64,000 bases of DNA from the NCBI GenBank assembly GCA_016713765.1, contig JADJON010000001.1, positions 930,001 through 994,000 on the forward strand, written 5' to 3'. The translations under genes were made by a program, and so were the position numbers. Shown here piece after piece: positions 18,079-27,717 of this stretch (position 1 is its first letter; each line of letters starts with the position of its first letter). Under the pieces are notes generated by a model. The model did not search any database and had not been told where the DNA came from. It saw nothing but the letters and a program-made list of their open reading frames with translations. The DNA comes from Bacteroidota bacterium (GTDB lineage Bacteria; Bacteroidota; Bacteroidia; AKYH767-A; 2013-40CM-41-45).

Positions 18079-21000
18079 CTAGTCGCGCAACACCTTGATC
18101 CAGCCCTTGTACTTGCCGGTCGCCGTCTCGAGTATGTAATAATAAATATCCGAGTTCAGGTTGGCGGCGTCCCAGTTGTTCCGATAATCGTCGGATGTAA
18201 AGACCAACAACCCCCAACGATCCCAGATCTTCAAAAGGGAGTTCCGGGGGAGATTCTTGATCTCGAAATAATCGTTATACCCCGGTGATGCGGGATAAGG
18301 CGTGAAAACGTTCGGGATCACAAAGGGAGTAAAGTCGATACGCAGGGAATCACTTACCAGCAGGCAGCCGCCGGTCGCGGTCAGAACGACGATCACCGAG
18401 TCGAGTTCGAAGTCTGCATCGGAAGGTTCATACACCGCGTTCAGCGCTGTATCGCTGGGAACGAAGGTGCCGCTTCCGGTCGAGGTCCACTGCAGGGTAG
18501 GCGCGTTCAGTGCTTGCCCGCTCAGGGTGACGGTAGCTCCGCTGCCCGGACCGGAGGTCAAGACCGTATCGGTGCCGACCGATACCGTAGGGAGATCGAG
18601 TAGTTGCACGAGAATCGTATCCTGAAGATTCAGGCACGCGCCGGTCGTTGTGAGGAAGATCTGGACGACACCGTTGGTCGTGTCCGCAGTACCCGGCTGG
18701 TAGTAAACGTTCGGATCAGTCGTGGAAGGCTGGAAGGTTCCGTCACCCGCTGCCGACCAGATCAATCCGCCCGCGTTCTGTTGCGTTCCGCTCAGGATGA
18801 CGCTGTCGCCAATGCAACTCACCAGATCCGGGCCGCCATTCGGGATTCCGGGAGGAATGACCGTGACCGTGATCGTGTCGTTCGTCACGCACCCGAAGTT
18901 ATTGCGCACGGCTACCACATAGTCGGTGGTTGCTGTCGGGGATACTACGATTACGGAATCTGTGAAACTGCCCGGCTGCCAGAAGTAAGTGCCGCCACCG
19001 GTTGCGGTGAGCGTATCGTTGCTACCCCAGCAAATCGTGTTGTTCGTACCGGTCAGGGTCACGACCGGAGCAGGCGAGAGATAGAGTACTACCTGATCGG
19101 TATCGTTCTGACAAGGAAAAGATGCGACTACCATGGTCAGTGTCACATAGCCCGTATCACTCGGTCCCGGTGTATAGGTCGGTGATTGTAGCGTATCGTT
19201 ATCAAAAGAACCGGATCCACTGGTCAGCCACTGAATGCTTCCGACCGTTCCACCTGCCAGGGCGATGTAAGCGTCCGACTGACACAGGCTAACCGAATCG
19301 TCGGCGATGTCCGCGTCGGGTTGCGGATAAACCGACACATTGAACAGAGCGGTATCGCTGCTGCAACCGAATGAATTGGTTTCCACCAGGCCCACGGCGC
19401 CCAGGCCCTGGAAGGCCCAGGCTGATGTCAGGGTGTCCGTTGTAGCATTGACGGAGATCAATTGCCCATTGGTCAGTAGCCAGGTATAGGTCGATCCGGG
19501 ATTGGCAGGCGTTGTAAAGACTTCGGTGGAGCCCATGCAGATGTCGGTTGCCCCGTCGATGATGGCAGGAAGCGGCCGTGGATTGATGATCACATTCACG
19601 GGATTCACCGGACCCGCGCAGTTCGCCGCATTGGTTTCGACTACGAACAAGCTGCCAAAACCGGCTGTTCCCCATTGGACGTTGACAGAGGTCCCGCTGG
19701 TCGGTCCGACAATGGTTCCGTTACTCACGGTCCACTGGTACGTGGAGCCGGCAGTACCGGTGACGAAATACGTCTCCAGGCTGTTTTCACACGTGACGAC
19801 AGCTCCCGTTACCGGAATGGTGTCGGGAAGCGCGTTGATCGTGACGGAGATCGTTTGAACTGTTCCCGGGCATCCGAAAATGTTCGTGTCAACCACCGCG
19901 AGGCTGCCGGTTCCGGCGGAATCCCAATTCACGGTGATCGTGTTGCCGGCCAGATTGGTGATGGTTCCGCCGGTGATGGTCCAGGTATAATTGCCGCCGG
20001 ATGGTGTGACACTGTAAATCTGCGCGGTGTCGCTTTCACAAATGAAGGTGGGTCCCGAGATCGGTGAAGTGGCCGGGATCGGGTTCACGGTAACCTGTAC
20101 CGTATCGGTGGCGCTGCAACTTCCGATCGTTCCCGTTACGAGAAAATCATAGGGTGAACCGGCTGCGGTCAGGCCGCTTACGGTGATCGTGTCCGTGGTG
20201 TTCCCGTTGCTCCAACTGTAAGCATTTGCGCCGGCTGCCGCCAGTGTCACGATGTTGCCTTCGCAGATGCTGGTATCGGAGGATGTTGTAAGGACGACCC
20301 CGCTGACGACCACCACCTGCTGGCTCAGCGGTGTTATGCAATTGGATACCGCGTCTGTTACCGTGATGTTGAAGGTATAGGTTCCGGGCCCGCAGGCGGC
20401 GAAATCAAATGTCTGGGAACTTCCGGTCGCCGAAGAGGGATTCGTACAGGAAGGAACGCTGGTCCAGTTGTAGTTCGATCCGGCTCCTGCTCCGCTCACT
20501 GAAATCGTTGAAAGGAGGGACGGGTCGGATGTGCAGATGAACGGGTCGTTCGCTGTGATGACCGGAAGCGGATAAATGTTCACGGTATCAGTGGCCAGCG
20601 TATCGCACCCCAGGGTATCGGTGACGGTGAGATAGAAGATGGTCGAAGTAGAAACCGTTGCCGAAGTGTTGAGTAAGGTCGTATCGCTGATCACCACGCC
20701 CGGATTGTTGCTGCTCCAGTGATAGGTCGTTCCGGGATCGGTGTTGCTACCGTTTCCATTCAACGCGATCGACGTACTGACGCCGTTGCAGATCAGGTCT
20801 GGAACAACCGATGCACTGGCTACAGGCAGTGGTCGATGCGTGGCGCTTACGGCCGTATCACGGAAGCAACCGGTTGTGGGATCGGTTACGCGGAAGGTAA
20901 AGACATCGCTGGTGCATCGGTAAGCCGTTGCATTCAGGAAGTTGGCATTGGTAATGCCAAGTCCGGCGATACTGACCCACGAATAGGTCATACCGGCGGT

Positions 21001-23082
21001 GCTGCCGGTGCCGTTCAGGTTGATGGTGCTACAGCCGCAGAAATCGGGGATGGGCGCGGCAGCGGCGATCGGCCGCGGAAGAATGACCAGGGTATCCGAT
21101 AGAACCTGGCTACAGGTGCCGGTCGTTCCGGTAACGGTGAATACCGTTGTGACGGCCGGTGATGCGGAAATATTGGCGGAAGTCGAATCCAGGAACGTGT
21201 AAGCGGGGCTTGAAGTCCAGGCATACGAGCTGGCTCCGCCGGCACTGAGGTTGGCTGAGCTTCCTTCACAGATCGAACCGGGAACCGACAGGCTCATGTT
21301 CAATCCGGGAGCGATCGAGAAGGTGGTGCTGACCGTGTCCCGGCAACCGGTGATGTTGTCTTCGGTAACGACGGTAAAACTGTAAGAAGCTACTACACCT
21401 TGCGGGAAGGTCACGGTGATCGACGAGGAGTCGGCCGCCGCGCCGGTGATCAGCGAGTAGTTGGGCGAAAGCGACCAGGAAAAGGTGGAGCCAAGCGAAG
21501 GGCCCGTGACGGTGAAGGTGTTCTGCAACACCGGACTCGTGGCGCAGAGGTTCGCGGAGGCCGCGTTGATCGACGGCTGCGGATTGATGTTGATCTGCTG
21601 GCACTCGGGATCCGATTGACAACCGATCGCGTCTGTCAACACCGCGCAAAAGCTCTGTCCGCTGGTTCCCATGTAGGCGAAGGTGCTGAAGAGCGTATCA
21701 TTCTCGACGTTCGATGGCGTCCATTGAACGGTCAGCGGCGCTACGCCGGCGATCGGGATCACGTCGATGGCGACCGTATCATACCGGCAGACATCGAGCG
21801 TGCCGCCGACGAATGCCACGGGCTTTTCATTCACGGTGACTTCCACGGTCGTGTCATCCACACAACCGTTGTTATCGACAATATCGACGGAGTAGGAGTA
21901 AGGGCCACCGGCCGGCACATTGGTGACAGAAGGGTTCGGACAATCGTTGCACGACAAGGTGCCCGGTCCCACCCAGTTCCAGGTGATCGGGCTGGTGGCA
22001 TTGGTCGTGGTGCCGTTGAGCAGCAAGGTGGTTCCTTCACAGATGGTCTGCGGTGAACCGGCATCGACCACCGGAGCGGGAAGTATGTTGATGGTTTGCG
22101 TGGTGGTTTCAGGCCCGCAGGTGCCGAATGCGGTGAGCGTTACGGTAAAGCTGGTGCCGGGTCCGACGAAGACGTGCGTCACGGTCTGACCGGTAGCGGT
22201 ATTGTCGACTCCCGAATTCGGATCGCCGAAGTTCCATTGCCAAAGGGTTACGTTCGGGTTAGTGGGTGGGAAAGCCGGTTGGATGGTGGCGCTGGCGGAG
22301 AAATCGACCGGAGTACCTATGCAGGCGTTGGTTGGAGAAAAGGCATAGGTAGGATACAGTTCCTGCACGTAGATGGTGCGGGAGAACTGGGTGCACCCGC
22401 ATTCGTCGTTGCAAACAGTCAGGAGTAACGTATGCGGCCCTACACTGGTAATTTGAAAAGTGGTGTCGGCGCCGGACGACGGAATGTCCGCGGCCGTATC
22501 GAGTTTCCAACTGTACGAGATATTCGTGCCGCCGTAAAGGACGGTCTGATTGAAGGCCTGCACCGTGAGGGGTGTGCAACCACGGAAGACGTTGGTCGTG
22601 AAGGAAGCTTGCGGCGTACCGACGATCGAGTTATTGGTGGCGGAACAAACGATGCTGAAGTCTTCCTGGTTGCCGGAACTGCCGTCAACGAGGATGTAGT
22701 AGGTCGTTCCGTTTGTCACCGCAAAATTAGAAGTCATGCTACCGGCTGGCCCGTTTGCCGATCGGCAGGTACCGGCTACCGGTGTGAGCGAGCCGCAAAG
22801 GCCGGTGAATACTTCCATCTCCAGGCCCGGGTTGTTGTCGATTCCGGAGACCGTCAGTGTTGCCAGGCCGTTGCTTATACCGGTTATGACAAACCAAGCG
22901 CTGTTGTTGACGGTATTGTCGCCGCAACTCAGCGCGGGATCTCCGGGGTCCGCAGTCGTACCGATCGTGGATCCGGTCGACAGGAATCCGTTGCACAAGG
23001 GGTTGGCGTTCGAGCAGTCATCTTGCGCGGCGGCGGTAAAATGGAGGCAGAGCAGGAGCAGGGACGTGTAAAGTAGACGCAT
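18079..23082 (-). CDS. Giant Ig/PKD-repeat surface protein with type B T9SS sorting domain
   Basis: 1667 residues from the ATG at 23082. The frame stays open 43 codons further upstream, but the signal peptide MRLLYTSLLLLCLHFTAAAQ and the promoter favour this start. After a cysteine-containing N-terminal domain (DDCSNANPLCNGF) come PKD and Ig-like repeats, recognisable by recurring VNPxP, CEGxxxxL and TDTVxVTV strands with paired cysteines. The last 85 residues (PNVFTPYPASPGYNDYF, LKIWDRWGLLVF, YYYILETATGKYKGWIKVLRD) are the CHU_C/gliding-motility C-terminal domain, the type B signal for T9SS export and surface attachment. Likely an adhesin or matrix protein on the cell surface. Its own terminator follows. 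Confidence 0.95.
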   Translation of the reverse strand: MRLLYTSLLLLCLHFTAAAQDDCSNANPLCNGFLSTGSTIGTTADPGDPALSCGDNTVNNSAWFVITGISNGLATLTVSGIDNNPGLEMEVFTGLCGSLTPVAGTCRSANGPAGSMTSNFAVTNGTTYYILVDGSSGNQEDFSIVCSATNNSIVGTPQASFTTNVFRGCTPLTVQAFNQTVLYGGTNISYSWKLDTAADIPSSGADTTFQITSVGPHTLLLTVCNDECGCTQFSRTIYVQELYPTYAFSPTNACIGTPVDFSASATIQPAFPPTNPNVTLWQWNFGDPNSGVDNTATGQTVTHVFVGPGTSFTVTLTAFGTCGPETTTQTINILPAPVVDAGSPQTICEGTTLLLNGTTTNATSPITWNWVGPGTLSCNDCPNPSVTNVPAGGPYSYSVDIVDNNGCVDDTTVEVTVNEKPVAFVGGTLDVCRYDTVAIDVIPIAGVAPLTVQWTPSNVENDTLFSTFAYMGTSGQSFCAVLTDAIGCQSDPECQQININPQPSINAASANLCATSPVLQNTFTVTGPSLGSTFSWSLSPNYSLITGAAADSSSITVTFPQGVVASYSFTVVTEDNITGCRDTVSTTFSIAPGLNMSLSVPGSICEGSSANLSAGGASSYAWTSSPAYTFLDSTSANISASPAVTTVFTVTGTTGTCSQVLSDTLVILPRPIAAAAPIPDFCGCSTINLNGTGSTAGMTYSWVSIAGLGITNANFLNATAYRCTSDVFTFRVTDPTTGCFRDTAVSATHRPLPVASASVVPDLICNGVSTSIALNGNGSNTDPGTTYHWSSNNPGVVISDTTLLNTSATVSTSTIFYLTVTDTLGCDTLATDTVNIYPLPVITANDPFICTSDPSLLSTISVSGAGAGSNYNWTSVPSCTNPSSATGSSQTFDFAACGPGTYTFNITVTDAVSNCITPLSQQVVVVSGVVLTTSSDTSICEGNIVTLAAAGANAYSWSNGNTTDTITVSGLTAAGSPYDFLVTGTIGSCSATDTVQVTVNPIPATSPISGPTFICESDTAQIYSVTPSGGNYTWTITGGTITNLAGNTITVNWDSAGTGSLAVVDTNIFGCPGTVQTISVTINALPDTIPVTGAVVTCENSLETYFVTGTAGSTYQWTVSNGTIVGPTSGTSVNVQWGTAGFGSLFVVETNAANCAGPVNPVNVIINPRPLPAIIDGATDICMGSTEVFTTPANPGSTYTWLLTNGQLISVNATTDTLTSAWAFQGLGAVGLVETNSFGCSSDTALFNVSVYPQPDADIADDSVSLCQSDAYIALAGGTVGSIQWLTSGSGSFDNDTLQSPTYTPGPSDTGYVTLTMVVASFPCQNDTDQVVLYLSPAPVVTLTGTNNTICWGSNDTLTATGGGTYFWQPGSFTDSVIVVSPTATTDYVVAVRNNFGCVTNDTITVTVIPPGIPNGGPDLVSCIGDSVILSGTQQNAGGLIWSAAGDGTFQPSTTDPNVYYQPGTADTTNGVVQIFLTTTGACLNLQDTILVQLLDLPTVSVGTDTVLTSGPGSGATVTLSGQALNAPTLQWTSTGSGTFVPSDTALNAVYEPSDADFELDSVIVVLTATGGCLLVSDSLRIDFTPFVIPNVFTPYPASPGYNDYFEIKNLPRNSLLKIWDRWGLLVFTSDDYRNNWDAANLNSDIYYYILETATGKYKGWIKVLRD

Positions 23083-23117
23083 TCGGCTTTTAGACGGAGT
23101 AGTATTTGGGGAATCTC

Positions 23118-23151
23118 CGAAAGTACCCTGTAACGGGGGAGGGTACCCTGT
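23118..23151 (-). promoter_or_regulatory. Promoter with two ACAGGGTAC direct repeats
   Basis: On the minus strand a -7 like box TACTTTCG (23118-23125, one base off TAnnTTTG) lies 36 bases before the ATG at 23082. The 9-bp sequence ACAGGGTAC occurs twice (23123-23131 and 23143-23151), exactly 20 bp apart, two helical turns; the inner copy overlaps the -7 box. This looks like an operator, but no regulator is known. Confidence 0.45.
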
Positions 23152-23279
23152 AGTTATATCTCTTTTATTAACATTGAAATTGGATATTTCCCTTTCCCGA
23201 GTGGGCAGCAATTGATGTTCGTACTGGTTTTCCAGAGTAAAAAATGATGCCGAAAAAGGCGAGGGTATTCATACATGTT

Positions 23280-23287
23280 TATCTTTG
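23280..23287 (+). promoter_or_regulatory. -7 box TATCTTTG
   Basis: Exact TAnnTTTG match, 25 bases before the ATG at 23313; it decides against the more upstream in-frame ATG at 23244. No convincing TTG at -33. Confidence 0.6.
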
Positions 23288-23312
23288 GGGTACACACCTT
23301 AACCACCTTACG

Positions 23313-23837
23313 ATGATGAAACGGGCTTCCATGCTAACCGCGTTCTTGCTGCTGGTTTCTTTGAGCTGTGTACTGGCTCAATCCCTTACGCCAACAGTCA
23401 TTTCCCCGGCCGGCAGATTCGCTTCGGCCGGTGGTTATACGCTATCGGAAACCGTCGGAGAGATGACGATGGTCGAAACGTACAGTGCAGGCGGATCCAT
23501 CCTGACCCAGGGATTTCAGCAGCCATCCGATAATAATGTTCGTGTCCCGATCGTACAGCAGGCGGGTTATGATTTAACGGTCTCTCCAAACCCCGGCACC
23601 GGCAGTTTTTACTTCAACGTTGCAGCCTCCGCGCCGGTAACGATCGATATTCGGGTGACGGATGTGATCGGCCAGACGGTTGGCATATTTCAGACTTCGG
23701 GCATAGAGGGTGCTCAACGATTGCCTGTGGATCTTTCCGGTCTCCGGCAAGGTGTTTATTTTGCTGAAGTGTGGATGAGTTATTCCACCGGCACAACTGT
23801 GTATCGGATGACGCACCGCTTGCAAGTCGTTCGATAA
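23313..23837 (+). CDS. Small exported protein with type A T9SS sorting domain
   Basis: 174 residues from ATG 23313. Signal peptide MLTAFLLLVSLSCVLAQ; then a short domain with the ISPAGRFASAGGYTLSETVGE and ILTQGFQQP motifs found in many short Bacteroidota surface proteins; then a type A C-terminal sorting domain (YDLTVSPNPGTGSFYFNV, VTDVIGQTVG, GVYFAEVWM). The domain is cleaved on T9SS export. It sits divergently from the giant type B protein and 39 bp ahead of a long exported protein, so a surface function shared with these is likely; what it binds is unknown. Confidence 0.9.
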   Translation: MMKRASMLTAFLLLVSLSCVLAQSLTPTVISPAGRFASAGGYTLSETVGEMTMVETYSAGGSILTQGFQQPSDNNVRVPIVQQAGYDLTVSPNPGTGSFYFNVAASAPVTIDIRVTDVIGQTVGIFQTSGIEGAQRLPVDLSGLRQGVYFAEVWMSYSTGTTVYRMTHRLQVVR

Positions 23838-23876
23838 TTTTTTACCCAAAACCTACTTCACTTAACCCACTTACCC

Positions 23877-25619
23877 ATGAACTCGCGCGCATTTCAATTC
23901 ATCGCCACCTTCCTGACGTGTATGCTATGCCTCATTGGCAAACAAGCATTAGCTCAATCCATTGCGGGCGTTTCCGCACCACCGCAAATGTTGAATTACC
24001 AGGCAGTCGCCCGGGATGCCTCCGGCAACGCGCTGCTTTCAACGGTTATCAGCTTGCGCTTTACCATTCACAGCGTTTCCGCATCGGGTCCGATTGAATA
24101 CCAGGAGACACAATCGGTCACGACAAATCAGTTCGGACTCTTTTCCGTCCAGATCGGTACTGGCACCGTTGTCAGCGGTATTTTCCCGCTGATCGACTGG
24201 GTTTCTGCGGATTTTTTTCTGCAGGTTGAAGTGGATCCCACAGGCGGTTCATCATGGATCGACATGGGTGCCGCACAATTGATCAGTGTTCCATACAGTT
24301 TCGTTTCGAAACAGTCGCTTATTTCCCTGGACAATCACTGGGTGCAAAACGGCCCTAACCTTTACAACGAACCGCTTGGAAAAGTTGGTATTGGAACCAG
24401 TACGCCCCTCTATAAGTTACATGTCGAGAGCGATAATTCATCCAGCTTGACGGGTGTTGTTCATGCCCAGGCAACACATCCGACGGGTTCAAATCTCGAT
24501 GTCTCCGCTTTCTACGGCATCAGTGATGTGGACGATTATTTCGGTTTGGGCGGTACTTTTTATGGAGGATGGAAGGGGGTATACGGTAGTGTATCGCCGA
24601 GCGGAACAGGTACTTACTACGGGGTCAATGGTTCCGTTTACGGTGGCTCCGGTTACAACTACGGTGTCTATGGAGAAAGCGATCAGGTCGGCGTGTACGG
24701 TGATGCCAGCGGAAATGGTAATGGCCTCACCTGGATATACGGACCATCCTACGACGAAACGGCCGGTCTTTACGGATATGCGAGCCTGAATAACAATACC
24801 AATGGAATCAGTTATGGGGTAGTCGGCGAATCGTATGGTAGTAGCAGCAATAATAACGCAGGTGTATTCGGCTACGCGGCCAATGCGACCGGTACCAGTC
24901 CGCGTAACTGGGGAGTGTATGGTTTATCAAAGGACGCGGTCTCCGCTGCGGGAGTGCTCGGTGTGGCGGACGGATCCGGCAATAGTGGCCACGGTGTCGA
25001 AGGCGACGCGCTCAGCGGCAGTAACCAGATCGGAGTCTTTGGCTACGCGGCCGGAACGACAGGTTCCGATTATGCCGGTTATTTCCTGGGGCAACTATAT
25101 GCCACAACGGCCAGCTCCGGAATCAAGGCTTTCAAGATCGATCATCCCCTTGACCCGGAAAACAAATACTTGTTCCACTCATCTGTTGAAAGCGATGAGA
25201 TGTTGAATCAATATTCAGGAAACGTAACAACCGACGGTCAGGGTTTGGCAACGGTTCAGTTACCTGACTATTTCGAAGCGCTCAACAAGGATATCCGTTA
25301 TCAGCTCACGGTCATTGGACAATTCGCACAGGCAATCGTGCAAGAAGAGGTGAGCGGGAATCGATTCTCGATCAGAACCGATAAACCGAATGTCCGCGTG
25401 AGTTGGTTGGTGATGGGAATCAGAAAAGACCCGCTGGCCAATCAATACCGTATCCAGCCGGTGGTCGATAAGCCGGCTGGTGAAAAGGGTACCTACCTGG
25501 TCCCGCAGGTATATGGCAAGTCGATCGATCGGGCTCCTCACCAACCTACCTTTCTGCCATACGGGAATGGAAACCGAAAGGTGATGAAGCCAATGGATGA
25601 TCCCAAGCGGAAAAAGTGA
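23877..25619 (+). CDS. Exported glycine/tyrosine-rich tail-fibre-like protein
   Basis: 580 residues. Signal peptide (FIATFLTCMLCLIGKQALAQ), an N-terminal domain typical of Bacteroidota surface proteins (MLNYQAVARDASGNALLS, LPxSxRFTIHS-like, SVPYSFVSKQS; about 35-145), a central stretch of irregular GVYG/GVFGYA repeats (about 200-400) resembling phage tail fibres, and a C-terminal beta domain (about 405-560). There is no T9SS sorting domain, and the C-terminus is basic (DPKRKK). It follows the small T9SS protein by 39 bp. An elongated trimeric surface fibre is a reasonable guess, not a proven function. Confidence 0.85.
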   Translation: MNSRAFQFIATFLTCMLCLIGKQALAQSIAGVSAPPQMLNYQAVARDASGNALLSTVISLRFTIHSVSASGPIEYQETQSVTTNQFGLFSVQIGTGTVVSGIFPLIDWVSADFFLQVEVDPTGGSSWIDMGAAQLISVPYSFVSKQSLISLDNHWVQNGPNLYNEPLGKVGIGTSTPLYKLHVESDNSSSLTGVVHAQATHPTGSNLDVSAFYGISDVDDYFGLGGTFYGGWKGVYGSVSPSGTGTYYGVNGSVYGGSGYNYGVYGESDQVGVYGDASGNGNGLTWIYGPSYDETAGLYGYASLNNNTNGISYGVVGESYGSSSNNNAGVFGYAANATGTSPRNWGVYGLSKDAVSAAGVLGVADGSGNSGHGVEGDALSGSNQIGVFGYAAGTTGSDYAGYFLGQLYATTASSGIKAFKIDHPLDPENKYLFHSSVESDEMLNQYSGNVTTDGQGLATVQLPDYFEALNKDIRYQLTVIGQFAQAIVQEEVSGNRFSIRTDKPNVRVSWLVMGIRKDPLANQYRIQPVVDKPAGEKGTYLVPQVYGKSIDRAPHQPTFLPYGNGNRKVMKPMDDPKRKK

Positions 25620-25713
25620 GTTGGCAGACCTCCCGGTCGGTTGGGGTTGAAATAGCAGGATGTACTGAACCTATGTGTTCCGTCCGGAAACCCGCATCTT
25701 TGCAGGTACCGCG

Positions 25714-26739
25714 ATGAACAACCATCCCCGTGACCTGCTGCGGCTTGCCTCCGCCTTTACGCCTCGCCGCGCCTTCAACGCGGCCAGGGTCCTGGCGAAC
25801 TATCAGGCATCGCGTCTGACCGGTAAGGTTGTCGCACCGCCCTTTCCGATCAGCCTCGCGATCGAACCCACGACTTCCTGCAACCTGCGCTGTCCGGAAT
25901 GCCCGAGCGGTTTGCGCTCGTTCACCCGCCCGACCGGTATGCTGGATCCGGATTTCTTTCGTTCGGTCATTGATCAGGTGCATCGGGATGTCGCTTACCT
26001 CGTATTTTATTTCCAGGGTGAACCCTTCCTGCATCCGCAGTTCACCGATTTGGTCCGCTATGCGAAAAGTAAACGCATCTATACGGCGACCTCCACCAAC
26101 GCGCATTACCTCTCACCGGAAAAGGCCCGGGAGACGATTGCCTCTGGCCTCGACCGATTGATCATCTCGATCGACGGAACGACGCAGGACACGTATAGTC
26201 AGTACCGTGTTGGCGGATCGCTGGAGAAAGTGCTGGAGGGAACGCGCAACATCATCGAGGCGAAACGGAAAGCAGGAGCTGCAACACCCTATACGGTGTT
26301 CCAGTTCCTGGTCGTTCGACCGAATGAACACCAGGTACAGGATGTCCGAAATCTCGCGCGTGAACTGGGCGTGGACCGGGTCGTCCTGAAGACCGCGCAG
26401 GTGTATGATTTCGAGCATGGCAACCCGCTCATACCCGAGAATCCGCGATACGCCCGCTACCGGCAGTCGAAGGACGGACGCTGGGAGATCCGAAATCCCC
26501 TGGACAATCGTTGCTGGAAACTTTGGCATTCCGCAGTGGTTACCTGGGACGGACGAGTAGTCCCCTGCTGCTTTGACAAGGATGCCCAACACGTCATGGG
26601 CCATTTGGAGAAGCGTTCCTTCCGCGAGATCTGGAACGGCCCCGAGTACGCAACATTCCGGAATCAGTTGATCAAAGGTCGTAGCGAGATCGATATTTGC
26701 CGGAACTGCTCGGAGGGTCTATCGGTCTTTACAGAATAA
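25714..26739 (+). CDS. Radical SAM protein with SPASM-type C-terminus
   Basis: 341 residues from ATG 25714; a CATCTTTG box (25695-25702) just before it argues against the earlier frame start. The radical SAM cluster motif CxxxCxxC is C56/C60/C63 (SCNLRCPECP), followed by the FYFQGEPFL segment for SAM binding. The C-terminal part has a cysteine set (CWKLW, VVPCCFDKD, ICRNCSEG) that suits a SPASM auxiliary iron-sulphur cluster. Such enzymes modify peptides, proteins or cofactors. No precursor peptide or partner gene is adjacent, so the substrate is unknown. Confidence 0.93.
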   Translation: MNNHPRDLLRLASAFTPRRAFNAARVLANYQASRLTGKVVAPPFPISLAIEPTTSCNLRCPECPSGLRSFTRPTGMLDPDFFRSVIDQVHRDVAYLVFYFQGEPFLHPQFTDLVRYAKSKRIYTATSTNAHYLSPEKARETIASGLDRLIISIDGTTQDTYSQYRVGGSLEKVLEGTRNIIEAKRKAGAATPYTVFQFLVVRPNEHQVQDVRNLARELGVDRVVLKTAQVYDFEHGNPLIPENPRYARYRQSKDGRWEIRNPLDNRCWKLWHSAVVTWDGRVVPCCFDKDAQHVMGHLEKRSFREIWNGPEYATFRNQLIKGRSEIDICRNCSEGLSVFTE

Positions 26740-26806
26740 GAATGGGTGTAGAAGGCGGGAGGTATTGTTAATCAATCATCGAATTTGAATAATTGATACT
26801 GTAAAA

Positions 26807-27712
26807 GTGATTGCGAAGCTGATCAAGGCATTTACCGGGCACGAAGGATCCATCTATGCACTCGAAGGTTCGGGAAGGAAAGACCGGGTCTTTACCGCTG
26901 GTGGCGACCGGATCGTATCCGAATGGGACCTCAGCGGGAACGAACCCGCAAGGGGAGTGGTCAAGGTTGAAGCGGTGGTGTATGCGCTTTGTCACATCCC
27001 GGAACGCAACTGGTTGTTGGTGGGAACTTCCGAAGGTCGCATGCATGTGATCGACCTGGAAGGACGAAAGGAACTACACAACCTGGAGTTGCACAAAGCC
27101 GGTATATTCGACTTGCGTTTTCACCCGGCAACCGGAAACATCTTCTCCGCTTCGGGAGACGGCAGTATCGCCGTCCTGCAGCTTGACCGATTGGACAGGA
27201 CCGAACGCAGGTCGCTTGCTCCAGGGCATAAGATTCGGGCTATCGACTTTCACCCCCTTCATCCGGAAGTCGCTTTTGCCTGTGGTGACGGGAACATCCG
27301 GATCTATTCGCTGGAGCGGTTTGAAGAGCGTCTGGTCTTTCCGGCGCACGCGCTTTCCGCTAATTGCGTACGCTATCATCCCGCGGGGGATTATCTGCTC
27401 AGCGGAGGGCGGGACGCCCATCTGTGTGCCTGGGATCCTGCAACCGGGGCCTCGTTGGAAAGGATTCCGGCGCATAACTACGCGATCTATTCCATCGCAT
27501 TTTCGCCGGACCAACACAACTTTGCAACCGCCAGCCGCGACAAGACCATCAAGATATGGGATGCTGAAACGATCGGTTTTCGACTGAGGATTGATCGAGA
27601 TACATACAACGGACACCGCAATTCCGTCAACAAGGTGCTCTGGAGCCGATACGACAACTACCTGATCTCCACCGGCGATGATAAGGCGGTGCTGGTGTGG
27701 GAGGTGGTGTGA
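26807..27712 (+). CDS. WD40-repeat protein
   Basis: 301 residues, GTG start at 26807 (no in-frame ATG nearby). Seven WD-like repeats span the protein, the clearest being VSEWDLSG, LCAWDPATG, TIKIWDAETIG and AVLVWEVV, with GH dipeptides about 30 residues ahead; this makes one seven-bladed propeller. No signal peptide or catalytic domain is present, so it is a cytoplasmic scaffold of unknown partner. Its stop at 27712 is followed within six bases by a dense repeat field. Confidence 0.92.
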   Translation: MIAKLIKAFTGHEGSIYALEGSGRKDRVFTAGGDRIVSEWDLSGNEPARGVVKVEAVVYALCHIPERNWLLVGTSEGRMHVIDLEGRKELHNLELHKAGIFDLRFHPATGNIFSASGDGSIAVLQLDRLDRTERRSLAPGHKIRAIDFHPLHPEVAFACGDGNIRIYSLERFEERLVFPAHALSANCVRYHPAGDYLLSGGRDAHLCAWDPATGASLERIPAHNYAIYSIAFSPDQHNFATASRDKTIKIWDAETIGFRLRIDRDTYNGHRNSVNKVLWSRYDNYLISTGDDKAVLVWEVV

Positions 27713-27717
27713 GCGGT

